Positions 1-10,884 of a DNA stretch of 40,962 nt are shown here, piece by piece. The DNA comes from Gnetum montanum (Eukaryota > Streptophyta > Gnetopsida > Gnetales > Gnetaceae). The notes under the pieces were generated by a model. It saw nothing but the letters and a program-made list of their open reading frames with translations. It was not told the DNA's origin and made no database searches. Location: the NCBI GenBank assembly GCA_015680685.1, contig MNCI01035040.1, positions 634,481 to 675,442 on the forward strand, in the 5' to 3' direction. The translations under genes were made by a program, and so were the position numbers. Position 1 is the stretch's first letter; each line of letters begins with the position of its first letter.

Positions 1-93
1 TTTTTTTATAAATAGCGTACACAATTCCATACCAAAAGTTTTGATCGTTTCATCAAAGACTTTTATCCTTCATCTACTGGATTTGTAATGCAG

Positions 94-163
94 GTGTAAA
101 TGCAATTCTATTGGAGCCCGTTTTTGCATTTGATAGGCATCAAAGTGCTTATACCCCTTACAG
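94..163 (+). CDS. ISA2: ISA2 exon a (partial gene; first exon in window)
   Basis: It follows an AG acceptor at 92-93 and begins with the last two bases of a Gly codon. It then reads VNAILLEPVFAFDRHQSAY, a strand-and-loop segment of the isoamylase (beta/alpha)8 barrel. It ends with two bases (AG) of a split codon before a GC dinucleotide, which implies a GC-AG intron (see 164-296). Upstream exons lie outside the window. Confidence 0.82.
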
Positions 164-296
164 GCATGTAGAATTACACAAAGCACAGTTTTTGTATCTT
201 CAGTTAATTTTGGAAAGAGCATTTTGATGCTGACATATGACAAAGTGAAAGTATTGGCGCTCTTTATTAATTTGTAATAACTTGGTTGCTCTCCAG
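164..296 (+). other. ISA2: GC-AG intron of ISA2
   Basis: Only a donor at 164-165 (ACAG|GCATGT) leaves two bases that join in frame with the single leading base of the next exon, restoring PYS-FFAPMD. The nearby GT at 168-169 would shift the frame. The acceptor is ctctccag ending at 296. The intron is 133 bp. Confidence 0.65.
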
Positions 297-399
297 TTTC
301 TTTGCACCAATGGATTATGGTGAAATGAAGAACGATGGAATTTCAGCAAGCATTTCATTTAAAGAAATGGTTAAAGAATGCCATACAAAGGGAATTGAG
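297..399 (+). CDS. ISA2: ISA2 exon b
   Basis: 34 full codons, reading FFAPMDYGEMKNDG through FKEMVKECHTKGIE. This corresponds to the FF-PMD segment and the helix before the conserved VLLEVVxxHTA strand of plant isoamylases. The donor is GAG|GTTTTT and the exon ends in phase 0. Confidence 0.9.
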
Positions 400-1492
400 G
401 TTTTTGTTTTCATAATGTCATTTACATAGGTTATTCTCTTTTTAGTGTGGCTTATTATATTTTAAATTTTATATAGTTTTTCTTCATTCTTTAGTCAAGC
501 CACTCGTGCACAGAAGAGAGGGTTCCTTGTTAATGGATTTAATGACACCTAACAACAACAAGACTATACAATGATTCCCTCTCTCTGACGTACAAAACTT
601 CACAAAAGATTGTAAAACAATACATATGCAGTTCCACTTTACACAATACATAGTATATGGGCATGGCAAAATGTCATCTGAACTTCCTCTGGGCATTATT
701 TGACAGTATTCCACATCTATCTTTTATCTTAATTTTTACTATAATGAATACTTGATGGATCCTTTGGCCGTCCAGCTGTTAATCCATCAAGTCTTTCCAA
801 GATTAGTAGCCCATTCAAGATAGCAAGAGTATAAGTCATCAGGTCTTTTTGACAATACCATTTTTAGAAAATGGAGCAAGTATTGGGTAAATGATGTGGG
901 CTTTGAAATAATTTTCATTTAGATGGGTGATAACAAGGTGTTTAGCCAGCCCCAATTTATTGAGACAAGGCTAGGATGATGATGATGATAACAAGAAGAA
1001 TTTAAGAAGTGCATAGAAAAAAGTTATAAGGAGCATGAGCAACAGTTTTCTTTTTTTTTAAAATATAAAACAGGCTTGATTTGTACTAAACAAGATTAAA
1101 AATGATTACAGACCATAGCTGCATGCTACCTATATATCCTGTACACCTAAAATTGTTTGAATACGTCAACCAAAGAAAAAAGAAAGGACTGTGGTCATTA
1201 TTGATGCACCTATTTAGAGTCAGTGCCTTCTCGTGCAGTTGATATCATGGCAATAAAAAATGAATATCCATTGTTGAATTCATAACTACTGAAAGTTCAA
1301 TTTGTAGAAAGTTGAATATTGTAATCATCAAGCAAAAATTGCTTAAGGCTAGAAACCAGTCATAGTAATTACAGCAATGCAAGAAGTCTTTAAATTTTTG
1401 ACATTCTTTATGTTGATCTCTCTCTCTCTCTCATTTTTTAAAACATATGTCAACTGACGTTATTGGATTTCTTAATATTGTATTCTGAGTAG
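400..1492 (+). other. ISA2 intron, AT-rich, no gene seen
   Basis: 1,093 bp of AT-rich unique sequence. It holds a (GAT)n run near 975-990 and a (CT)8 run at 1417-1432 just upstream of the acceptor. I see no transposon or RNA gene in it. Confidence 0.7.
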
Positions 1493-1608
1493 GTAATCTT
1501 GGAAGTTGTTTACACACAAACAGCAGAAAAAAATGATGCTGACCCAAAGACAATGTCATTTCGTGGAATTGACAATGCAACATATTACATACTTGATGAA
1601 AATAATGA
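1493..1608 (+). CDS. ISA2: ISA2 exon c
   Basis: Acceptor TAG at 1490-1492, donor GA|GTACGC. It reads [16 protein letters not shown] followed by [16 protein letters not shown]. This matches the EVVxxHTAE and RGIDxxxYY motifs of plant isoamylases. The His of the HTAE motif is Gln here. It ends in phase 2. Confidence 0.93.
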
Positions 1609-1700
1609 GTACGCCCTTTAATAACATTGTTGAAACTTATATATTTAGTTAATATATTTTCGTTCCAGAAATGTTCAAACCATGTTTGTTTACTGTTCAG

Positions 1701-1761
1701 GGCTGCAGGAGACAATGTGCCAAATCTATTCAATTGTAATCACCCCGTCGTGCAGAAGTTG
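1701..1761 (+). CDS. ISA2: ISA2 exon d
   Basis: Acceptor TTCAG at 1696-1700, donor TTG|GTATAT. It reads AAGDNVPNLFNCNHPVVQKL, the conserved NCNHPVVQ block of isoamylases. Read-through beyond 1761 meets a stop and loses similarity, which confirms the donor. The next coding segment, 6.4 kb downstream, continues exactly with IIDSLRHW. Confidence 0.93.
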
Positions 1762-2165
1762 GTATATTACTTGGAGCCCTATGAAGAAAGGAATATTGTT
1801 ATAAATCTGTTTTCATGTTTATCAAATAATTAATGGTTAATAGTGAATCTAATAAGGTAATTTTATAAGTTAGATGTCAAATAATGAATGTGGTGAAGTA
1901 AATTTTATTCTTGCAAGTACTATGGATGTATTTTGTGTCTGTTTGAGAAAAATCAAGAGCTTAAGATCATGTTTGTTACAATAGTTGGAGTTATAGTCAT
2001 GATCTGATTTTCATTTTATTCACTGCTCTCCTTGTTATCAGGCTTTAAAGGTATGGTATGTAATCAAATTAGAAAGCAATAGTGAATTACGGTGAAATCT
2101 GTAGATGGTTTATTATATATTTAACTCTTTCTCTAGTTTAGTGCTAAATAGTGTTTGAATTCAAG
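1762..2165 (+). other. Unique 5' part of the 6.4-kb ISA2 intron
   Basis: 404 bp of AT-rich sequence between the exon d donor and the left target-site copy of LINE copy A. No feature recognised. Confidence 0.6.
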
Positions 2166-2506
2166 TGTTCATGAATTTTTTTGAGGTAAATTTCGGGAAT
2201 GTATTAAAAAGACAAATATGTACAGCTCAAAAAGAACAAACCAAGGTGGCCTGCAATCACCTCTCCACAAAATGGGGGAACGGATCACCCCAAAGGAGAC
2301 AAGGGGGGATAACCACCCCCAACAACCAAGACAGCACCAGCCCGTAGCATAAAACAAATAGGCCAACTACAAAAACAGACAGAAACCCCCCAGACAAATA
2401 TGTGCGAAGCCGAGAGACAAGGACAAACCCAAACACACATAGAAACCATGCACATTGGTCACCCCCTACTGGTGTTGGTAGGGGAGATGTGCACAGCTAC
2501 AGTTTG

Positions 2507-2720
2507 GCCTAATCTGCACATGCAGCAAAGCTAGCTGCATGTGGAGCTCCTTTGGGTCCACAAAAGTCACTGCCTGCTGGAAAACTTGAAAGCCTAAGCC
2601 TTTCTTGTCCTTTTGGTGATAGATCCTTTGCCATCGGGATGCAGTTTGGCAGAAGCAAGGCGAATGGCATAGCTCCTGCCACACAACATCCCGATTAATT
2701 TGCATCCTCACATAGGGACA
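2507..2720 (-). pseudogene. LINE A: J-domain-like C-terminal module
   Basis: Reads CPYVRMQINRDVVWQEL at the start and YHQKDKKG, FQVFQQAV and FVDPKELH later. It aligns with copy B, where the same module keeps an HPD. Here HPD is degraded to HQKD and a 6-residue expansion separates the two halves. The FQxxxxAxxxxxD stretch fits J-domain helix III. It is in one frame with the upstream coiled coil. Confidence 0.6.
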
Positions 2721-2775
2721 CTTCCCCTCTCTCAGCCACAATGTGGTATTTTGTTCATGTGCTTGCCACAATTGC

Positions 2776-3185
2776 AGGTGTAATGCCTCCTTCTAGCATT
2801 CCCTTGCTTGTTAGTCCTCCACTTCACATTTCAGTGTTTTTCATCGTTGCTCCTCTTGTTGCAACTCCTCGGTGAGCTCTTGGCAAATATGGGCCTCCAG
2901 CTTTGCAACCATTGCCACTTCCAAAACCCCCTGTTGCCTTTACAACTCTTTTTGGTGACTGGCCTGCAGGTCATCCATCTCATGCCGAAAAGCCTATTCT
3001 CATGACTCCCACTTAGCCTTCCAAACCCAACGTTTGTCAATTCTAGCCTTGGTGGCAGCAACCTCCCTCTTGAGTGGAACTTGCACATTTGTCTCAGCCA
3101 GTCCTGCCTCAAACTTGTCTGCACCTTGTGCGGCCTTTGCTTGTTTGGCCATAAACACCAAAATAACACATCCAGGCGGAACCAT
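2776..3185 (-). pseudogene. LINE A: coiled-coil segment
   Basis: In the frame of the J-like module, this stretch is rich in Glu, Gln, Lys, Arg and Ala (for example WVWKAKWES and HEMDDLQASHQKEL). It lacks Pro over most of its length, as a coiled coil should. It is interrupted by several stops. It aligns with 33380-33745 of copy B. Confidence 0.6.
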
Positions 3186-3204
3186 AAACAGACTGAAAGG
3201 CTAG

Positions 3205-3531
3205 CTAAGACACCATCCCCAACTCCCTCGTCACAGTAGTAGGACTTGTGGCCCGCCAAGGGGCCAAGATAAGACCCAAGTGTTGCCCTGACTGCCTACA
3301 TCTGAGTGATGTAAGAAAAAACTTGGGAATATTGAATTGCCACCCCATTTGGAGGCACTTCAAGAAAGCAAAATGAACCCCCTGAAGCTTCCACACATTC
3401 CTAGTTTGGGCAAAAAACCTCTCAATGAGATCTATGGCCAGCTGCCACAAAGTAGGTAGACTCTGGGATTTGCCCACTAATAGTATGTGGAAAAGGCCCT
3501 TGAAAAAACGAGTGAGCATCCTGAAGCCCAT
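3205..3531 (-). pseudogene. LINE A: conserved post-finger domain
   Basis: Contains RFFAQTRNVWKLQG followed by VHFAFLKCL. It aligns with copy B at 32990-33090 (RYFV*FGNRSRLQG, IHFAFLHCL), copy C at 26963-27274 and copy E at 35922-36227. I do not recognise the fold. It lies between the zinc finger and the coiled coil in every copy. Confidence 0.6.
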
Positions 3532-3739
3532 GCAGTGTCGGCATCACCAAAGTTCAACGTTTGACTGAAAATGTTCATAGGATGGCTCAAACATAGGTGT
3601 CATGCCCATTGTGACAAACGCCTCCTTCCACAAACGGAATCCCTTCGCGCCAACCTGAGCTAGAGAGGGTAGCAATAGTTGTTGGAAAACAAGCTTGTTA
3701 CATGCCTTCCACATGCACTAGATTATAGCAGTTGCCCTT

Positions 3740-3995
3740 GAGTCTCTAGTTAAAATAATTAGAGGACGGATTCCGACAACACGCCACAAGGTAGTATTGA
3801 AAGGCAATCGAAAGAAAAATGCTGACATGTTTTGGCCTCCTGCCTACATACTGAACATGTGTCCTTAATTTGTAATCTATGCTGTCACAATTCAACCTAC
3901 ACGGGGAGAGCCCTATGGTTGATAAGCCATAAAAACACTTTAATTTTTTTAGGCAAGCATCCTTGCCAAACCTGACGTCGACCATGAACCACTGG
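3740..3995 (-). pseudogene. LINE A: zf-RVT zinc-finger region
   Basis: Reads KKIKVFLWLINHRALPV, then CSVC and, after a spacer, CQHFSFDC. This is the Trp/Leu-rich lead and C-x2-C...H...C arrangement typical of the zf-RVT domain at the end of plant LINE ORF2. It is broken by stops. Confidence 0.7.
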
Positions 3996-4379
3996 AAATT
4001 GTTTTTTAATTATGAGTTTGGGTTGCACATCAAGCCATCTAGATTCCATCATATGGTGAATGTGTCAGCAAATTGAGCACCATAAAGGAGAATCCTACGC
4101 AATTGTAGTCCATTGATGATACTTATTACGCATGATCTAAATCTAGGATACCATATCCATATTAGGTTGGGGTGTGGTGGACCAGCTGTTGCTGTCCAAT
4201 CCTGACCAGGTCTTTAAATTTCAAAATTTTGAGTCACTAGATGGAGATGTTTCCTCCCTCCTTGCCTCTTGACCAAATGAAACTACGAATTAATTGATCC
4301 ACTTTGTCTTCAATGTCGACGGGTGGGCTGGCAATGGAAGTCATAAACCGTGCCATAGATAAAAGCATCAAGGTTGCCA

Positions 4380-5620
4380 ATTGGACCCTCACTTTTTGAG
4401 TCAGGAATTGGGAAGTCCAATGGCTAATCTATTGTTGAATATGCTTTAGGAGTTGAACCCAAGTGCTCCTGTGATGCCATGCAAATGTGAGAAATCCCAG
4501 GTTCTAGTCACAATTAGTACCAGGTAGGACCCCAAAGTTTGCATGATACAAGCTTTGACTTTGGAATCAGTGTGGGTTGTGTAAATTGTAGATTTGGCAT
4601 GATTCACCTCCAAGCCCACTTCCCTTACCATATGCAGTAACGCTTGATCTAAAGCTTTAGCCGGCGGCACCAAAGTGTGGGTAAAAAGTATGGTATCATC
4701 TGCATAGTGTTTTGCCATGTAGTCAACCCCATTGATATGCAGCCCCTGCACCCCTTCAGCCTGACAATAATCTTGCAGGGTGTCCATAACTAGAATGAAA
4801 AGGTATGGAGACAATGGGTCTCCCTTTCAAAGACCTTTCCTTGACGATGAGAAACCCCAAAGAACCCCCTCCAAATCAATGGAATAAGCGGCAAACGACT
4901 ATATGTGGAGAAAGAGGTCAATGAAAGCACGATTAAGACCTTTCCCCACCATAATATCTTTTAAAGTGTCCCAACTGATAGTGTCATAAGCCTTCACGAT
5001 GTCCAACTTAAAATAAAGCCTAGGGAAACGTGCCACCTGGAGGAAGTGCATAATCTCTTGCAGAAGGATGACTTGGTCTTGAAGAAGCCTATTCCTTACA
5101 AAACCAGCCTAATTATGCCGCACCAGATGCGGCATTAAGGGCCTCAACCTCTTAACAAGTAATTTTGTAAATAAACGGAGGAGTGTGTTACAGACCCCAA
5201 TAGGCCTATAATGAGCAATCTCTGAAGGATTTGCAATTTTGGGGATAAGGACAATTCTAGAATAGTTTATTTCCCATCAAATCTGTTTCCCACGTAGCAT
5301 GTCATTAAATGCATCAAGGAGATTTTTTCCCAAAACATTCACAAACTCTTGGAAAAACTTGATGAGCCAACCGTTGGGCCTTGGTGCCCTTCCCTTCTTC
5401 AGATCTTTCAAGGCAAAATTGAGTTCCTCCTAGCTAAATCGGGCCAACAAACGTCGATTGTCTACCGCTATAAGTGTTGGTTGAACCTGTATCGATAAAG
5501 GAACCCTCTCCTACCTCCTCCAAATAGCCCCCTAGAAAAATTGAAACTTGTGAGCAATATCAGTAGTCCGTTCAAGTACTTGCCCCTGTATGACCAGATT
5601 GTGCACTGACTTCATCTAGT
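4380..5620 (-). pseudogene. LINE A: reverse transcriptase remnant
   Basis: The YADD active-site box is intact at 4695-4706, inside MAKHYADDTILFTH. It is preceded by SPYLFILVMDTLQDY. N-terminal RT blocks, including the LIPK-type and GVCN-type strands, are readable between about 5150 and 5320 in shifting frames. The family is L1-type LINE ORF2, which performs target-primed reverse transcription. It has several frameshifts. Confidence 0.85.
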
Positions 5621-5949
5621 TCCTAGCCTGGGTAGCTGAGTAGCTGCAAAGAAAAACCTCGTCGGGCAATCACCATCCTTCATCCAGCAGATGTGGGATC
5701 GTTGCCTCCAATATTCCGTTTCTTCTTGGTCTAGTTGTTGGAGCTCAAGAAGTGCAACTTGCTCAACCTAGTCCAATGCCTACCCCCTCTCTTGCCTTTC
5801 TTGGATCCGAACCAGCCACTGTTGCAACAACCCCCAGTGAAATTTGAAAGAATACTTCTCCTCCTGTTTCGGAAGGTGAAGCCCATCTGTAAGAAACTCC
5901 CATGGATTTGTTGCATCATAATACTTATCCCAAATGTTCGTCACCAATG

Positions 5950-6640
5950 GTTGAAGCCATGACTGTAGGAGTCGGGTTTGTTTGAACTAGAACCAGGAAA
6001 CCTTAGGATGGGATTAGCTCCCAACCGTAAGCCCACATGGTCTTAAGCATAATAGGGGTTCTGACCCAAACACGATCAACCCTAGATAGGACTCTCGCAC
6101 TCCCCTTCCTGTGGTTGCTCCAAGTATAGTGACAATTAGTGATCTCCACATCTACCAGGTCATGCCAGTGCAGGAACTACAAAAAGGACTCCGCACCTAT
6201 CGGCGTAGTGCTTACCCCTTGTCTTTTCCTAGGCATGAAGTCATTGGTTGAAATCCTCCATGATAATCCATTGATGCTTGTTTGGCACAAGTGCAGTAAC
6301 TCGTTCAAGCTCACTGAGCTGTCTCTCTCACACTTGCTTCTTGTAGAAGTTGGTGAGCTAGTACCTGGAAGATAGCAAGTGCACAATAATTCTCTAGGTT
6401 GAAGCATCACCTAGATGAAAGGGAACCTTAGATAGTAGAGCAAGACCACCCTTTTTGCTGCTAGGAAGCAACTTGATGCACTTGCCACCCTTCCCAATTC
6501 AGAAAGCTAAATTCCTAACTCAGAAGCTTGGTTTCCTGTAAACAAACCACATCGCAACCATCTCTATTCATGATTTCTTTCGGGACATGTTGCTTATAGG
6601 GGGTGCACTGCCCCTTGCAATTCCAAGTCATAATTTTCAT
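5950..6640 (-). pseudogene. LINE A: APE-type endonuclease remnant (ORF2 start)
   Basis: ORF2 begins with ATG at 6638-6640, reading MKIMTWNCKGQCTPYK, then VVCLQETK. These are the Asn and Glu motifs of exonuclease/endonuclease/phosphatase-fold endonucleases. A later EDFNQ corresponds to the GDFN motif. Stops begin within about 45 codons. Confidence 0.8.
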
Positions 6641-6899
6641 TGGCTACCTTTATTGCGTTTCTGTTAGACTTCCTTCAAAGTCAATTGAATACCCAAGTCA
6701 ATCTCCAAATGGGTTTTGCGATTGTGCACCAAAGGAGTAGACGGCCGCCCAATCTTTGTGGACTCCATGGAGACCCAGAATCCCCCTTCACTACTAGGGT
6801 TGGATAGGTTCTCATCACCCACCCCAGAACGACCAGCACCACGAACCACTAAAGCCTAGTCTTGCACAGGGAACGTCTACTCTTGAGGTGAGGTTGGCT

Positions 6900-7995
6900 C
6901 CGGAGGCATGGCAAAGCCACCCTTAGGCCTCGGATTGGCTAACACACCAATACCCTCATCTTGCTTTGTTGTCAAAACCGATGGCACAGAGATAGGCTCC
7001 GGAAACACCTTTCACACTAGAGCCTTGGGATTGGCAACATACCCCACAGTCATCGCATCCTTTGTGTGTGCTGTGTGAGCCCCCACTCTGCCCTTCCACT
7101 TAACCTTCGTCCATCCACCTTCCTCGTCCGATTTAGTGACCCCACCCCTTTTGGCCTAATAGGCTTCTATGGTGTGGCCATGCTTGGTGTAGAAGTGACA
7201 AGGACCCTTTTTTGGATCAGGTTTTGGGGTCTCTATCAATAAATTTTCATATTCCACAAAGATGTGCTAATCCCCCAAGGGCTGTGCCAGAACAACTTCA
7301 TTGAGGAGGTTTGTAGGCATCAAGGATTGCCAAACACAAAAGTAGGCGAAACCCATATGCTCCAAGGAAGTGGTAAACGTATCCAATGCTATGAATTCCC
7401 CAAAGAAAGTGGCAAATGACTCGAGAAACTTAGGCATCCAAAGCTCCCAAGGGAGCCTTGAGACCCTGATCCAAACTGGGGCTTGAGAGAAGAGATCAAG
7501 GTCTCGATGGGCACTAGGTCTCCATTGCACAAGGGCAAGGCCCTTGGCCCCAAAGAACCATAGCCCCCCAACAAGACCTTGTCTTGGTCCTGAGTATTAT
7601 TGAAAATGAATAGGATGAGCTCCTTGGACAGACTTCTCACCCCAATGGAATCTAGTCCCCAAGTGGCAACAACTTACGGATTAGCTCCAACTTAGGCCAG
7701 GTCCCACGAGAAAAAAGACACTCAATCAGATTGCGCTCAACCATGTTGAGACCCACAGTCGGCATGCGGGGAACCTCCATGCGCAGCGAACAATTAGACC
7801 ACACCAAGGACCCAAAGAAACCCTTTGGCCCCTCACCATCCCATATCCCTTCGCTAGGAACACCACCCATCGACCCTAGAAAAATTTCTTTCCTGCCACT
7901 GTCTGCCACCCCACCTTCATTGTCTACACCCTCGGGCCACCCTTAGAATCCCCTGCTCTTGTGCTCGCACCCACTCCTGCTCCTACTCCCATCAT
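6900..7995 (-). pseudogene. LINE A: ORF1 (DUF4283-like, degraded zinc knuckle)
   Basis: WRPSAHRDLDLFSQAPVWIR and LPWELWMPKFLESFATFFGE align closely with ORF1 of copy F (40077 onward). The N-terminal block at 7652-7909 keeps ECLFSRGTWPKLELIRK, matching the SLIGRFVSRGARPRL block. The zinc knuckle near 7160-7200 reads CHFYTKHGH and has lost cysteines. Confidence 0.8.
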
Positions 7996-8209
7996 GACCA
8001 TCGAGCATTTTAAAAATGACTTTTTGTTACATTACCATGTTCATGATTTTTTCATTGTCATTATGATTTTCATTTTCAGGTATGTTGGTTTTGATTATAC
8101 TTTGTTCTATAATAACAGTTTCTATGGTTTGACAAATATTGAATGCATTTATTGAAGGTCTGTGTGGAGTACATGACCAGGGGAGCATTTTTTTTTTCTT
8201 TTATGGCAG

Positions 8210-8410
8210 ATTATTGACAGCTTGCGGCATTGGATAACTGAGTACCATGTAGATGGATTTGTGTTTTCAAATTCTTCAGCTCTCATGAGAGGTTGTAAAG
8301 GGAATATTCTTAGTCGGCCTCCTTTGATTGAGGCAGTTGCATTTGATCCTCTTTTGTCAAAGTCAAAGATCATTGCAGACCCATGCTTGCCTACTCTTGG
8401 AGAATGCAAT
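8210..8410 (+). CDS. ISA2: ISA2 exon e
   Basis: Acceptor GGCAG at 8205-8209, donor AAT|GTAACA; 67 codons. It reads [42 protein letters not shown] and KIIADPCLP. This is the exon that should carry the catalytic nucleophile and acid/base. Both are replaced (Ser/Asn after DGFVF, and Asp in IADP), as in ISA2 proteins. Confidence 0.95.
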
Positions 8411-8571
8411 GTAACAAATTTAAAATGTTTTTTAAGGACCTCCTTCACTGAATTAATCCCGTTTCATGTTTAAGTTCATCACATAGATGTTTCTAATGTA
8501 TGTTTTAAATAGTTTTTAATAAATAATTTTTTTTCTCATTAAAGCAATGCTGAATATTAATGTTCTTGTAG

Positions 8572-8696
8572 GAATGTCAATTTCCACATTGGAAACGGTG
8601 GGCTGGATTCAATGTTAAATACCGGGATGACATTAGAAAATTTCTCAGAGGTGACAAAGGCCAACTAAGCAGCTTTGCAACTAGATTATGTGGCAG
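8572..8696 (+). CDS. ISA2: ISA2 exon f
   Basis: Acceptor TGTAG ends at 8571, donor GGCAG|GTGTTG. It reads ECQFPHWKRWAGFNVKYRDD then IRKFLRG and FATRLCG. This matches the FPHWKxWxxxNxxYRDxVRxF motif of plant isoamylases. It ends in phase 2, and the next exon supplies the last base of a Ser codon. Confidence 0.95.
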
Positions 8697-9640
8697 GTGT
8701 TGGTTTTTGCCCGATTCAATTTTTTATTGTTTTAATGTGTTAAAACTTTTTGCTTAAGAATTAAACCCAAAATTTCAGTGCATTTTCACATTTATCATTA
8801 CATAAACTGAAATAAAAAATTGTTCGATCTGTTCTGCCAAATAATATTGTAGTTGTTTTCTATCCAATTTGTACTGTACAAAGACATTACCGTTTTGCAA
8901 GATCAATCCGTATCCCAAGGGAAGAGTTCCTTTGTCAATCAAAATAATATTAAGAAAAAGGAAAAGGAATTTTGATATGATAAATTGTAATTTGCATTAA
9001 AGCATGGAGTAAGTTCAAACATTAGAGAGTGAGAGAGGTTTTGTAACTTTGAAAAGGTAACTTGGAGCTTCAAAATTAGCAATACAAGGGTTACAGGTAT
9101 AAATTATTATCTTTTAAAAGAGATCCATAAGAGGATATTCCTTTGTGCACATTATTTACAGCTAGCATAATGTTAGTTGACAATTCTAAGAAACCATTGT
9201 TTTTTGGACTGCAATTTATTCATTGACAAGCGAATACTAATTAAAAGTAGTGCAGTAATTGATAGTAGAAGGATGGAAAGTGAATCATCATCATCCTACG
9301 TTTGTTCTAACATTAAGGGATTGGCTATGTGAATTCTCTTTCACTATTAATCTCTATCAAGAGCTAAAGCTTGATCTATTTGCAATTTTTTCATATCTAT
9401 TCTAACTGTTTCTTCTCAGGTTCTTTTTGGTAGGCTTTTTGGAATTGTGATGTGCCTACCTTTTTGAAGGGGGGTTTACTATTTGATCTTTTTAAACATG
9501 GCCAAACGATTGAAGACATCATTCTTGTAGTTTATTTGTGTTAGACACTAGCCCAAGTCTTCTTCTAATATTTGGCTTGTGAAATTTCTCTCATCTTGTT
9601 AGATTAAGCATCCATTTGAGTATTCACATTTCTACTATGT
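8697..9640 (+). other. Unique 5' part of the 11.6-kb ISA2 intron
   Basis: AT-rich, low-complexity intron sequence. No ORF, repeat boundary or RNA gene recognised. Confidence 0.6.
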
Positions 9641-9991
9641 AGATTTATTGCTCATGACACTTTTTTTTTTAATATCCCAACATTTAGCACTAATGAGGAT
9701 ATCATCCAACCCTTACATATGAGATGATGAAAACATTGCCCAACCCTTGTGTAACCTTCAATGTGTCTTGGATATGTGGGTGTCCTATTTGTGTGTGTCT
9801 TCTTGTGTTGACTTTTTGATGATGATTTCAAGGTGTTTTGACATGTTTAGAGGTGTTCTGAGCCTATTTTGATGAGTTTAGGGGGTCCAAGGATCTATGG
9901 GGACTTGTTTGGAGGCATGTGGAGGTTCCAAACCTCAAAACAAGCATCTTTATTTTTGGCCATGGTAGGAGAGATGGCTCCCCTACAATGT

Positions 9992-10106
9992 AGATGTCTT
10001 CCTAGCATGCAAGGCATCTCTTACAAGATGTCTCCATTTGATATAAGACATCTCCTTTGACATCTCTGCACTCAGGAAAGACGTTTCCTACTCCTCTAAG
10101 ACATCT
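9992..10106 (+). promoter_or_regulatory. Cluster of palindromically related AGATGTCT / AGACATCT motifs
   Basis: Exact AGATGTCT lies at 9992-9999 and 10026-10033. Its reverse complement AGACATCT lies at 10046-10053 and 10099-10106. Near-matches (GCATCTC, GACATCTC) fall between. The cluster lies 70-180 bp upstream of a TATA box, where enhancer-like U3 repeats of LTRs usually sit. Confidence 0.4.
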
Positions 10107-10627
10107 CGTACGGATTTTAACGGATATCAAATTGAATGGCAAATTGGAGGGAAGATGAAAGGTCACACCAAGAAGCTATAAATAAGAGACCTAGGCCTAA
10201 GTTTGGGTAAGTGTGAGAGAACAGAGATTTGAGAGGTCTCTTAAGAGCTTGTGCAAGAAGAGTTTGAGCAAGGGGTAAGGGAGAGCACTTGAGAGAGGTT
10301 GAGAGAATCTCTTATAAGTATCTTGTCTTGAGCTTTAGCTCCATTGTGAGCAATTGAGGATTGAGGGAACATGTATGGCCTCTAAGATCCTTGGGAGAGT
10401 TGTGAGTTGAGCTTAGCTTCTTATCTTTGATGTATTTCTTTACATTTCGAGAATTTTCTTAATCAAAGGAAGATTTTATCCATTTCATTGGATTGTTCTT
10501 GTTTTCTAAGCTAAATTTTGCATAGGAAGCTTGTGGAATGGGTTCTTTTGGAGTCTATTGAAGTAGGCTTCACATGAAGCATCCTATAAGATAGAAAACC
10601 TGATCAATGTTCTATAGAATTTATTTT

Positions 10628-10681
10628 TAGTTTTATTAGGATCCTTTTGTTCCATAATGCACCACTAGTTTTATTAGGATC
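10628..10681. repeat. Pair of 16-bp direct repeats
   Basis: TAGTTTTATTAGGATC occurs at 10628-10643 and again at 10666-10681, separated by 22 bp. It may be a small duplication or a footprint at the edge of the LTR-like block. Confidence 0.6.
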
Positions 10682-10689
10682 TAATGCTC

Positions 10690-10880
10690 ACTTTGCCTTA
10701 AGTGGAAAGCCCAGAGAAGAAGATGGATTGAAGTTGAAGAACTCAGGAAGCAGGTTTGGCAGGAACTAATTGAAGAGGTGGGAGATGAGTGTGTCCATCA
10801 AGTAGAAGAACAAAGATGGTAGGTTGTGCTAAAGGAGGAGGAATGGGCATGAAGGAAGAGGCTAGTGCTAGGCAGGTAGT
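10690..10880 (+). pseudogene. Sense LINE scrap: coiled-coil segment
   Basis: The + strand reads KWKAQRRRWIEVEELRKQVW and then QELIEEV. This resembles the coiled-coil region of copies A and B (KAKW..., VWKAKW). It is in the opposite orientation to copy G, which starts immediately after it, so the junction near 10885 is a rearrangement. Confidence 0.5.
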
Positions 10881-10884
10881 TGAA

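Larger units (their letters stand above)
2175..8037 (-). mobile_element. LINE copy A, near full-length, antisense, decayed
   Basis: An L1-type non-LTR retrotransposon lies reversed in the intron. Its 3' end is marked by a poly-T at 2176-2182, followed by the reverse complement of the family tail seen at 34240-34280 and 37535-37575 (TTCGGGAATGTATT). The 5' purine-rich start lies near 7998, and a 9-bp target duplication TGTTCATGA is found at 2166-2174 and 8038-8046. About 40 bp between 7998 and 8037 are not explained by homology to other copies. In element order it contains ORF1 (DUF4283-like), endonuclease, reverse transcriptase, zf-RVT finger, a conserved post-finger domain, coiled coil and J-like domain. 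All frames carry stops and shifts. Confidence 0.88.
9640..10690 (+). mobile_element. Probable LTR remnant (solo LTR-like), boundaries uncertain
   Basis: The block has LTR-promoter character. A cluster of AGATGTCT/AGACATCT motifs in both orientations lies at 9992-10106. It is followed by a TATA box (CTATAAATA, about 10175-10183) and a purine-rich leader, and there are no ORFs. I could not identify the TG/CA ends or a 5-bp target duplication. The strand is assigned from the TATA box. Confidence 0.4.

Noticed and set aside
1627-1833. ATG-started ORF spanning ISA2 exon d
   Set aside because: Only 1701-1761 shows isoamylase similarity. The flanks are intron, with clear AG and GT boundaries.
7961-8155. 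Small hydrophobic ORF beside LINE A
   Set aside because: AT-rich intron translation without homology. It spans the LINE boundary and the target duplication.
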